NCBI GenBank assembly: GCA_003136615.1
Contig: PLFA01000080.1
Location: 480 to 19,627 of the forward strand
Source of the DNA: Caulobacteraceae bacterium
GTDB taxonomy: Bacteria > Pseudomonadota > Alphaproteobacteria > Caulobacterales > Caulobacteraceae
DNA length: 19,148 nt
Direction of reading: 5' to 3'
The notes beneath the pieces were generated by a model that did not search any database, was not told the DNA's origin, and saw nothing but the letters and a program-made list of their open reading frames with translations. Both the position numbers and the translations under genes were made by a program. Below, piece by piece: positions 6,777 to 13,615 of the stretch (positions are counted from its first letter, which is position 1; each line of letters opens with the position of its first letter).

Positions 6777-8102
6777 GTGGCGATGCTCAAAAGGCTCCTG
6801 GCCCTCGGCGGCCTGATCCTGCTGACGGCCTGCGGCGGGGGCGGTGGTGGTTCGGGATCCGCCGCGTCCTCGTCCTCGTCGACCTCCACAACCACGCCGA
6901 CCCTGACAAACCTTGTCTCGGTGATTGTCGATCAGGGCCCAGCGTCAATTGATACCGGCCCCAATGCCTATACGTCCAACAACGTCGCCTATGTCTCGGT
7001 AAAGATCTGCGCGCCGGGCAGCACGACAAATTGTCAGACCATCGATCACGTCCAGGTCGACACGGGCTCGATAGGGTTGCGGATTTTCGCGTCCGTCATC
7101 AATTCCAGTCTGCTTAGCGCCCTGCCGACAGAGTCCGACGGCGGCGGCAATGCCGTGGGTGAATGCTACCAGTATGTGGACGGCTATGTGTTCGGATCGG
7201 TCCGCCAAGCCGATCTGACGGTGGGCGGCGAGAGCGTCGCCAATATGCCCTTCCAGGCCCTCTCCGACACCGGCGTGTTCTCGGGCGTACCGGCGTCCTG
7301 CTCGGCCGGCGGCGGCAGCAATCTTGGAACCGTGGCGGATTTCGGGGCCAATGGAATTATCGGCATCGGCGTCACAACCACCGATTGTGGGTCGGCCTGC
7401 ACGGTCAGCGGCGGTCAGTCGGCGGCGATCTATTACGATTGTCCCGCCGCGGGTTGCGGGTCGATCATCGCCAGGGCCTCATCCGCCAGCGCGCCCTTCC
7501 AGCAATTGCCCAATCCCGTCGCCGCCTTCAGCGTCGATAATAATGGCACGCTTCTGGTGCTCCCCTCCGCGCCGTCGGGGGGAGAGTCCACGATGACTGG
7601 CGTCCTCTATTTCGGGATCGGCACCCAGACCAACAACGCCCTCGGCTCCGCGACGGTGTACACCACAACGGGATCATCCAGCCCCTATGGGGCGGGGGTG
7701 CTGAACGTCATCTATAAGGGCGCCACCCTGCCCGTGAGTTTTCTGGACAGCGGCAGCAGCCTCTATTTCTTCATCGACACAACGATCACCCCGTGCCCGG
7801 CCAACGGCTCTTTCGACGGCTTCTATTGTCCAAACCCGGCCCTGAACCTCTCGCCGACGATCCAGGGAATTAACGGGGCCAGCGTCGCGGGCGCTTTCAC
7901 CCTTTATGACGCCCAGACTCAACTCTCCACGACCAACGCGGTGGTTCCGGGTATCGGCGGCAATCCCAACATTTTCTATCCCAACGTCGATTTCTCCAAC
8001 AGCTTCGACTACGGCCTGCCCTTCTTCTATGGCCGCTCGGTCTATACGGCCATTGAGGGGCGCAACGCTGGCGGGACGGTCGGACCCTATTTCGCCTTTT
8101 GA
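6777..8102 (+). CDS. DUF3443 family lipoprotein with pepsin-like motifs
   Basis: A 441-aa predicted lipoprotein. The signal peptide ends in the lipobox LTAC (C19), followed by a Gly-rich then Ser/Thr-rich tether (20-40) and a large extracytoplasmic domain. DUF3443 hallmarks are NVAYVSVKICAPG, QTIDHVQVDTGSIGLRI (D95) and the C-terminal PFFYGRSVYTAIEG. Two half-motifs, VDTGS (94-98) and LDSGSS (323-328), plus NGIIGIG (192-198), match the order seen in bilobal pepsin-type aspartic proteases. Proteolytic activity is inference, since the family is formally of unknown function. Ten cysteines in the mature domain suggest disulfides. The start is GTG 6777 or ATG 6783. It is cotranscribed with the DUF2844 gene (3-base gap), and its stop overlaps the start of mmsB. 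Confidence 0.85.
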   Translation: MAMLKRLLALGGLILLTACGGGGGGSGSAASSSSSTSTTTPTLTNLVSVIVDQGPASIDTGPNAYTSNNVAYVSVKICAPGSTTNCQTIDHVQVDTGSIGLRIFASVINSSLLSALPTESDGGGNAVGECYQYVDGYVFGSVRQADLTVGGESVANMPFQALSDTGVFSGVPASCSAGGGSNLGTVADFGANGIIGIGVTTTDCGSACTVSGGQSAAIYYDCPAAGCGSIIARASSASAPFQQLPNPVAAFSVDNNGTLLVLPSAPSGGESTMTGVLYFGIGTQTNNALGSATVYTTTGSSSPYGAGVLNVIYKGATLPVSFLDSGSSLYFFIDTTITPCPANGSFDGFYCPNPALNLSPTIQGINGASVAGAFTLYDAQTQLSTTNAVVPGIGGNPNIFYPNVDFSNSFDYGLPFFYGRSVYTAIEGRNAGGTVGPYFAF

Positions 8103-9001
8103 CCCGCATCGCCTTCATCGGACTTGGCAATATGGGTTCGGGCATGGCCGCGAACCTCGCGGCGGCCGGTCATGAGGTGATGGCCTTTGATCTGGCGCCC
8201 TCGGCGCTTGAGACGGCCGTCGCCGCCGGATGCGTGGCGGCCGCGTCGGCGGGCGCCGCGGCGGAAAATGCCCGGGCGGTGATCACCATGTTACCCGCTG
8301 GACGTCATGTCAGGGCGGTTTACCAGGACGAGGTTCTTCAGCGAGCCCCGCCGGGCGCCCTGTTGATCGACGCCTCGACCATCGATGTGGAAAGCGCGCG
8401 CGCCGTGGCGCGTCAGGCCAAGGCGGCGGGATTTCGCTTCGCCGATGCGCCGGTTTCCGGCGGGGTCGCGGGCGCCGCGGCCGGGACCCTGGCCTTCATG
8501 GTGGGGTGTGACGAGGCGGACTTTCCGGCTATCGAAGCCATCCTGACGCCCATGGCGCGGACGATCATTCGCGCTGGCGATCATGGGGCCGGTCAGGCGG
8601 CCAAGATCTGCAACAACATGGTCCTGGGCGCCTCGATGATCGCTGTGTGCGAGGCCTTCGCCCTGGCCGAGAAACTGGGCCTCGATCCGGTGACATTCCA
8701 TGAGATCGCCTCCCAGTCATCGGGCCAGTGCTGGAGCCTGACCAGTTATTGTCCTTGGCCGGGACCGGTGCCGACGGCGCCGTCCAACCGAGGATATGAA
8801 GGCGGGTTCGCCGTGGCCATGATGCTGAAGGATCTGAAGCTGGCCCAGGAGGCCGCCGCGAGCGTCGGGGCCGCCGCGCCGCTGGGCGCCCAGGCGGAGG
8901 GCCTCTACGCCCTGCTGGAGCGGCTCGGGGCGGGGGGCAAGGATTTCTCCATCATGCTCGAAATGCTTCGGGGGCGTCTCGGCGGCCTGGCCGAAGACTG
9001 A
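8099..9001 (+). CDS. mmsB: 3-hydroxyisobutyrate dehydrogenase
   Basis: NAD-dependent oxidation of 3-hydroxyisobutyrate to methylmalonate semialdehyde in valine breakdown, in the cytosol. It is 300 aa, normal length. The Rossmann motif is GLGNMG (8-13). The substrate loop DAPVSGGVAGAAAGTLAFMVG (about 116-136) is followed by the catalytic lysine in GAGQAAKICNN (about K169). The mmsB-type stretch CWSLTSYCPWPGPVPTAP and KDLKLAQEA near the C-terminus separate it from other beta-hydroxyacid dehydrogenases. The start is TTG at 8099, the only plausible initiator that retains the first beta strand. It overlaps the TGA of the DUF3443 gene, suggesting translational coupling. No other valine pathway gene is seen except a partial acyl-CoA dehydrogenase of unknown specificity far away. 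Confidence 0.9.
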   Translation: MTRIAFIGLGNMGSGMAANLAAAGHEVMAFDLAPSALETAVAAGCVAAASAGAAAENARAVITMLPAGRHVRAVYQDEVLQRAPPGALLIDASTIDVESARAVARQAKAAGFRFADAPVSGGVAGAAAGTLAFMVGCDEADFPAIEAILTPMARTIIRAGDHGAGQAAKICNNMVLGASMIAVCEAFALAEKLGLDPVTFHEIASQSSGQCWSLTSYCPWPGPVPTAPSNRGYEGGFAVAMMLKDLKLAQEAAASVGAAAPLGAQAEGLYALLERLGAGGKDFSIMLEMLRGRLGGLAED

Positions 9002-9125
9002 TCTGCCCAAATCGCGCCCGAAAACCACGCGGCGCCCGGATATCGGGCCTGGGCCGTTGCGACGCGCGCGCGGACTTGAAACAGCGGGGCGGCAAACCAG
9101 ACAGTAATGGGAGGGCGCGACCCGC

Positions 9126-10550
9126 ATGAGCGTTACAGAACGGGAAATCGTCGTCGAGACGGAGGAGGCGCGGCAAACGCCCAAAAAGGGTTTGAGGCGG
9201 GAGCTGTCGTCATTCGCGGTCCTTCTGCTGACCCTTTCCAGCCTCTCGCCCGTCGTCTCGGTGTTCGGAATGGGCGGCGATGTGCTGCACCAGGCCGGGG
9301 CGGCGGCGGCCGGCCTGTTTGGCTTCGCGATCCTGGCGGCCGTGGTCTGGGCGGTGGTCTATGCCGAACTGGGCTCGGCCTATCCCTATGCGGGTGGCGA
9401 CTATGTGGGCGTGGGCCGCATCCTTGGGTCTTGGGCAGGGGTTGTCACCCTGGCCATCTGGGCCGTCACAGCGGGTCCTTCCCTGGCGTTCGCGGCCCAG
9501 ACCCTGACCATCTATGTGGGTCAACTGGCGCCCCAGATTCCCGCCCCGGCGGTGACCTTCGTGGGCCTTTTGGGGGCCTTGGCCGTCGCCCTCATGTCCG
9601 TGCGCCGGGGCGCGCTGATCACCGGTCTGTTCCTGGCCGTGGAGTCCGTCGCCATCGCCGTTCTGATCGCGGTGGGCGCTGGGCGCCCTGTGCGGGGGGT
9701 GGGCGCCATCCTGATCCATCCCGTGGCCGTGGGCGCCGGCGGATCCCTGGCGCCGGTGGCCTTCAGCGTGATCGCCCTGGCGGCGGTCAGCACGGTCTAC
9801 GCCACCGTGGGCGGCAATCAGGCCCTCTTCTTTGGCGAGGAGCTGAAAGACCCACACCGTCGCATGGGCCCCGTGGTGATCATGGCCTGTATGGGCGGGG
9901 CCTTCGCCACCGCCCTGCCGATCATTTTCGTGGTGCTGAGCGCGCCCGATCTCGGCGCCCTCCTGCGCAGTCCGGCGCCCTTCGCGCAATTTCTCTCGGC
10001 CCGCCTGGGCGCCTGGGCTGGACCCGCGCTCAGCGCCGGAGTCGCCGTCGCCATCTTCAACGCGAATATCGTGCAACTGATGGGGAGCGCGCGGCTCTAT
10101 TTCAGCCTGGGACGGGATGGCCTTTTCCCCATGCCGGTGAACCGCCTCCTCTCGCGGGTCGACCCCCATTCAGGCACGCCGCGGTCCGCCACCCTGGTGG
10201 TGGCCGTCTTCGCCGGAGCCTGCTGCTTCCTTCCGGCTCATACCCTGTTGGTCTTTATGACGGGCCTCCTGGTCTATGGCTGGAGCCTTGTGTGCCTGGC
10301 CCTGCTCATCGGACGGCTTAAGGGCCTCACCGGCGCCCCGGGCTATTGGCGCGCGCCCCTTTTCCCCCTTGCCCCGGTTGTCGGCCTGGTGATGGCCGTG
10401 GGGTTCACCCTCGCCGATCTCGCCGACAAGGACGCGGGCCGTCCGAGCCTGTTGCTCCTTGGGCTTGTGGTGGTCGCGGCCCTGGTCTGGAACCAGTTCG
10501 GCCTGCGCCGCCGCGGCTGGACGCCACAGTTGGGCGAGAGCGAGGGGTAG
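9126..10550 (+). CDS. APC superfamily amino acid permease
   Basis: A 474-aa inner-membrane transporter with about 12 hydrophobic segments. The APC signature YAELGSAYPYAGGDYVGVGRILG (about 79-101) is clear, as is the earlier unwound-helix region LSSLSPVVSVFGMGG (38-51). The cytoplasmic EELKDPHRRMGPVV loop is typical of proton-coupled amino acid permeases. The substrate cannot be assigned. The ATG at 9126 is preceded by GGGAGGG at 9109-9115, a strong ribosome site at slightly long spacing. It lies 124 bases after mmsB, so it could be in the same transcript or have its own promoter. No convincing promoter was found in the gap. It is convergent with the urcA gene. Confidence 0.88.
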   Translation: MSVTEREIVVETEEARQTPKKGLRRELSSFAVLLLTLSSLSPVVSVFGMGGDVLHQAGAAAAGLFGFAILAAVVWAVVYAELGSAYPYAGGDYVGVGRILGSWAGVVTLAIWAVTAGPSLAFAAQTLTIYVGQLAPQIPAPAVTFVGLLGALAVALMSVRRGALITGLFLAVESVAIAVLIAVGAGRPVRGVGAILIHPVAVGAGGSLAPVAFSVIALAAVSTVYATVGGNQALFFGEELKDPHRRMGPVVIMACMGGAFATALPIIFVVLSAPDLGALLRSPAPFAQFLSARLGAWAGPALSAGVAVAIFNANIVQLMGSARLYFSLGRDGLFPMPVNRLLSRVDPHSGTPRSATLVVAVFAGACCFLPAHTLLVFMTGLLVYGWSLVCLALLIGRLKGLTGAPGYWRAPLFPLAPVVGLVMAVGFTLADLADKDAGRPSLLLLGLVVVAALVWNQFGLRRRGWTPQLGESEG

Positions 10551-10627
10551 GCGGGCGCGGCGCGGGCGGATTTCGTACTTGCCGCGTTGAGCGACGCCGA
10601 TCAGCAGCATGCGCCATAATAAGAGGA

Positions 10628-10653
10628 CAGGCGACGGCCGGGGCCGTCGCCTG
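10628..10653. terminator. Hairpin between convergent permease and urcA genes
   Basis: A perfect 11-bp stem (10628-10638 with 10643-10653) has the four-base loop CGGG. It sits in the 129-base convergent interval. There is no T-run on the plus side. On the minus side it is followed by a T-rich stretch (TCCTCTTATTATG). It is probably a shared, possibly Rho-assisted, termination point, more convincing for the urcA transcript. Confidence 0.5.
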
Positions 10654-10679
10654 CAATGGTGACACACTCGAGTTAACGG

Positions 10680-11030
10680 TCAGCGCGCTTGTGCGAGCTG
10701 GATTGGCGCAACCGATCCGCGGCCGCCATTGAGGGCGGTGACCATCGGCGCGTTGAGGCGACGAACCGCGTGGTCCACGGCGTCTTTCACGCATGAGCGC
10801 CAAACGCCGTGAGCGGCCAGGTCGCGGAATTCGGGCTGCTCGCCGCAGCCTTGCTCCGCGCCCTTCGTGATGCGCTGGTACAGCGTCTTCGCACCCTCGG
10901 GGCTGGCAATGTTCAAGTCGCTGTACTTCACGGTGACAGCGAATGTCTCCTGGGCGGAGGCGCTCGCGGCCGGGGCAATGGCAAGAGCCACGAGAGAGGC
11001 GCTAAGCGCCAGGGTAAGGATCTTATTCAT
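10680..11030 (-). CDS. UrcA family secreted protein
   Basis: A 116-aa protein with a clean Sec signal peptide (MNKILTLALSASLVALAIAP..., probable cleavage after ASA at residue 26). The UrcA-type domain follows: VTVKYSDLNIASPEGAKTLYQRI, a cysteine at 62, a second at 80 in VWRSCVKDAV, and a final DHAVRRLNAPMVTAL. The two cysteines probably form a disulfide in the periplasm. The family is common in Caulobacterales and Sphingomonadales and has no established function. The ATG at 11030 is chosen because GGAG (11041-11044) lies nine bases upstream. A longer TTG-started version from 11045 would consume that site. It lies directly downstream of the Crp-type regulator gene on the same strand and has a CRP operator in its promoter. 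Confidence 0.85.
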   Translation of the reverse strand: MNKILTLALSASLVALAIAPAASASAQETFAVTVKYSDLNIASPEGAKTLYQRITKGAEQGCGEQPEFRDLAAHGVWRSCVKDAVDHAVRRLNAPMVTALNGGRGSVAPIQLAQAR

Positions 11031-11073
11031 CGGGGTCATCTCCAAGGCGCGTCGGAATTGACGCGGTGAAGGA

Positions 11074-11116
11074 GACCTAGGCCGTCCAAGGGCGGGCCGA
11101 TGTGACCTTGGTCACA
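11074..11116 (-). promoter_or_regulatory. CRP-type operator and class II promoter of the urcA gene
   Basis: TGTGACCTTGGTCACA at 11101-11116 matches TGTGA-N6-TCACA exactly in both half-sites. On the minus strand TAGGTC (11079-11074) is a plausible alphaproteobacterial -10. Transcription would start near 11067, which puts the operator centre at about -41.5, the classical class II activator position. No -35 match is present, as expected for an activator-dependent promoter. Confidence 0.65.
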
Positions 11117-11127
11117 CGCCAGGCTGT

Positions 11128-11823
11128 CTAGCGGTTTTCCTTACCCCCCGTGAGTTCAGCCAGCCTGTTCGGCTCCAGCACACGGATCCCGATGGCGCCC
11201 AGTTCAACCCAGCCGCGGCGCGCCCAGTCGTTGAGCTTGCGATTAACCTTTTCCCGGGAGGCGCCCAGTCGGCGCGCCAGCTCTGTTTGTGTCAGCGCCA
11301 CCCGCGCGCCCTGGCCCATGGTTTCAAATAATAGTCGCGCCAATCGGCCTCCCAGATCGAGGGTGCTGATGGCCTCCATGGCGGTGTTAGCCGTGCGCAG
11401 TCGTTCAGCGAGTTCGGCGATCAAGGCCACGGCCGCGGCCGGTTCCGCGGTGAGAGCCGCGATCAAAGTCGCCCGCGGGATTCGCCAAAGAGTCGACCGC
11501 CTGACCGCGATCAGGTCCGCCGAACGCACGCCGCCCCCAAGCGCGGCCATCTCACCGATAACCGCAGCGCGACGAAAGCTCGCGAACCGGACCTGAATTC
11601 CCTCGAGCGAGGTCGTCCTGGCCTCGATCTCGCCTTCCAACACGATGAAAATAGCGTCGCCGGGGTCACCCTGTTGGCAAAGCAGAGCTCCCGGTTCCAG
11701 CGCGATGGCTGAGCCCGCCGCGGCGACTTTGTCTCGCGTCGCGGCCGAGAACGCGGCCAGGATTGGGCTCGCATTCATGGCCGAGGCCAAGGTGCGTTCC
11801 GTCAACGTTATCCGGGCAGTCAT
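11128..11823 (-). CDS. Crp/Fnr family transcriptional regulator, CRP-like
   Basis: A 231-aa DNA-binding regulator. The cyclic-nucleotide-binding domain occupies about 20-135 (LLCQQGDPGDAIFIVLEGEIEA, then VIGEMAALGGGVRSADLIA). GE (90-91) and RSA (100-102) fit the phosphate-binding cassette of cAMP receptors. A long C-helix leads to a winged helix-turn-helix at about 175-205, with recognition helix ASREKVNRKLND. R190, E191 and R195 line up with the three residues of E. coli CRP that read TGTGA. There is no cysteine cluster of the FNR type, so oxygen sensing by an Fe-S cluster is unlikely. Whether it binds cAMP or another effector is inferred. The ribosome site is weak, and a start at M17 (11775) is possible. 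It lies between cydC and urcA, all on the minus strand. Confidence 0.9.
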   Translation of the reverse strand: MTARITLTERTLASAMNASPILAAFSAATRDKVAAAGSAIALEPGALLCQQGDPGDAIFIVLEGEIEARTTSLEGIQVRFASFRRAAVIGEMAALGGGVRSADLIAVRRSTLWRIPRATLIAALTAEPAAAVALIAELAERLRTANTAMEAISTLDLGGRLARLLFETMGQGARVALTQTELARRLGASREKVNRKLNDWARRGWVELGAIGIRVLEPNRLAELTGGKENR

Positions 11824-11845
11824 CGGCGCGCCGCCTGGTCAGAGG

Positions 11846-11929
11846 TCAGACCAGATCACAGAACATCACCGTGAGCTGACGGCGTTCCGCGGTTTGAGCC
11901 AAGTCCCGGATACCAAGGCTATCGTGCAT
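11846..11929 (-). pseudogene. N-terminal fragment of a class III adenylate/guanylate cyclase domain
   Basis: A 27-codon minus-strand frame (ATG 11929, stop 11846-11848) ends in AERRQLTVMFCDLV. This is the near-invariant opening of many bacterial class III cyclase catalytic domains (usually continuing GST), including the first metal-binding aspartate. Everything after DLV is missing: a stop follows, then the regulator's ATG 22 bases later. The fragment cannot be catalytic. It is read as the remnant of a cyclase gene that once preceded the Crp-type regulator. It could still be translated as a short upstream peptide affecting the regulator. The match is strong for such a short stretch, and its position beside a cNMP-pocket regulator supports it. 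Confidence 0.7.
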
Positions 11930-12025
11930 CTCTGTTTCCCGTGACCGCGATCGCAGTATGACACAATGAGCAACCGTGTTCCGCCCAGATGGCTTCGAAT
12001 CAGACTTCATTATCAATCTGCCACC

Positions 12026-13615
12026 CTATCCCCCCATCCGCACCACCCTCTCGCAGATGCCCAGCGGCGCGGGCCTGTGGCTGACGATGATCGCGCCTTG
12101 GCCGGTGCGCGTGAGCCGGACGGCGAGGGCGGCGACCACCTCGGCTTCGGTATCGCGGTCCAGACCCTCGGTGGGCTCATCCAGGAGCAGCCAGGGGGCG
12201 GGGCGAAGATAGGCGCGGGCGAGGCTAAGGCGCCGGCGCTCGCCCCCGGAGAGGATCTCGCCGCCGTCGCCGATCCAGGTTTCGAGGCCCTGGGGCGCGG
12301 CCCGGACGCGGCCTTCGAGCTGGGCGTCTCCTAGGGCTTCCCACAGGGCGTCGTCGTCGGCCTCCGGGTTGGCGAGGCGCAGGGCCTCGGCGATCGTCCC
12401 TGTGGTCAGGCGGGCGTCCTGGGGTGCGAAGGCGAAGAGCGGGCGCGCCCAGCCGAGGGGTTCATGCTCCACGGACTGGCCATCAATGATCAAGCGCCCG
12501 GGCGGGGCGGGCTTGAGGCCGACCAAGGCTTCCAACAGGCTCGTCTTGCCGCAACCGGACGGTCCGGTGATTCCCAGGCGAGTCCCAGGCCGGAGATCCT
12601 GACCATCAAGGCAAAGCATCGCATCTCGGGGCGGCGCCGGTCCAGGCGAGGGGGCGGCGCGGAGCATCCCGTCCAGCCGGATGACGGCCTCAGCATAGGC
12701 GCCTCGGTCCGCCGAGGCCTGGAGCAGGCCGCCAATCCCCTCCATCCCCGCCAGGGCGGCCAGCAGGGCCAGGGCGGCGAGGGGCATGGGGGCGTGGCGA
12801 CAGAGGATGGCGACGGCGCCAAGCGTCAGGGCCGCGAGGGCGGCGCGCAGGGCGCTGACGAGGGCCAGGCCGTCATGGCTCTGGAGCCGCGCCGCGCTGA
12901 GGGCGCCGTCGTGGGCCATCAGCGCGTCGGCCGCCTTGGCCGTGAGATCAAAGCATCTGAGCTCGGCGGCGGCGGGCAAGTAGGCGGCCAGGCCATCCTT
13001 GAGACGTCCGGCGGCGCGCAGAGCATCCCGGCCTGGCTCGGCGGTCCAGCGGCGCAGGAGCTGATCGCCCATGATGAGCTGTAGCCCGAGACCCACCAGA
13101 AACGCGCCCGCCGCCGAGACCGACGCCAGCGCGATCACGCCGCCGGCGGCGCCGGCGCCGGCGAGGGCGGCCCAGGGCGCCGCGCGGCGTACGAAGGCGG
13201 TCTCCAGGGCGTTCACGTCCTGGACAAGGCGGGCGGCGGCTTCCCCGGAACTTAAGGATAGAGCCTCGGCCGGCTTGGCGGCGGCCAGACCCGCGAAGAG
13301 GGCGGGGCGCAAAGCGGCGAGGGCTTTCAGGGCCGCCCGATGACCCCATAGCCGCTCTCCATAGCGCCCGCCGGTGCGGAGGATGGCGAAGCCCCGCAAG
13401 GCCGCGCTCGGCAGGAGATAGTTGAAGGCCTGGAGGGCCGCGGGTCCGCCCGCGCCCGCCAGGGCCGCCCCGGCCAGAAACCACCCGGAAAGTCCCAGAA
13501 GCCAGGTCGCCGCCGCCGTCGCGGAGGCCGCGCCCAGCGCGGCGATCAAGAGATCACCCCGACGCGCGCGGGTTTGACCCTTGAGGAAATCACCGACGGG
13601 CGACGCGCCGCTCAT
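12026..13615 (-). CDS. cydC: Heterodimeric ABC exporter subunit CydC
   Basis: Second half of the CydDC exporter, which moves cysteine/glutathione to the periplasm and is needed to assemble cytochrome bd. It is 529 aa. The transmembrane domain at about 20-290 includes FNYLLPSAALRGFAILRTGGRYGERLWGH, a CydC-typical segment. The nucleotide-binding domain has Walker A GPSGCGKTS (351-359), Q-loop Q399, signature LSGGE (455-459), Walker B LLLDE (476-480) and the H-loop histidine H513. The ATG at 13615 overlaps the cydD stop in an ATGA arrangement, so the two subunits are translationally coupled. The transmembrane domain is compact and alanine-rich, giving a protein slightly shorter than the E. coli homologue. 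About 200 bases separate it from the regulator gene downstream. Confidence 0.93.
   Translation of the reverse strand: MSGASPVGDFLKGQTRARRGDLLIAALGAASATAAATWLLGLSGWFLAGAALAGAGGPAALQAFNYLLPSAALRGFAILRTGGRYGERLWGHRAALKALAALRPALFAGLAAAKPAEALSLSSGEAAARLVQDVNALETAFVRRAAPWAALAGAGAAGGVIALASVSAAGAFLVGLGLQLIMGDQLLRRWTAEPGRDALRAAGRLKDGLAAYLPAAAELRCFDLTAKAADALMAHDGALSAARLQSHDGLALVSALRAALAALTLGAVAILCRHAPMPLAALALLAALAGMEGIGGLLQASADRGAYAEAVIRLDGMLRAAPSPGPAPPRDAMLCLDGQDLRPGTRLGITGPSGCGKTSLLEALVGLKPAPPGRLIIDGQSVEHEPLGWARPLFAFAPQDARLTTGTIAEALRLANPEADDDALWEALGDAQLEGRVRAAPQGLETWIGDGGEILSGGERRRLSLARAYLRPAPWLLLDEPTEGLDRDTEAEVVAALAVRLTRTGQGAIIVSHRPAPLGICERVVRMGG

Noticed and set aside
6829..6860. Gly-codon G-run after the DUF3443 lipobox as a phase-variable tract.
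   Set aside because: The longest G run is only five or six bases and is interrupted, too short to expect slippage.
9033..9047. GCCCG/CGGGC hairpin between mmsB and the permease gene.
   Set aside because: It has only five base pairs and no T-run, which is common by chance at this GC content.
9107..10321. Long plus-strand (404 codons) and minus-strand (319 codons) frames over the permease gene.
   Set aside because: They are Gly/Arg/Pro-rich or His/Gly/Asp-rich shadow translations. The permease frame alone has the APC motifs and membrane segments.
11835..11854. CTGGTC-N8-GACCAG inverted repeat before the regulator gene, as an autoregulatory site.
   Set aside because: One arm falls in the cyclase remnant coding sequence and the repeat does not match the CRP half-site. 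It is probably incidental.
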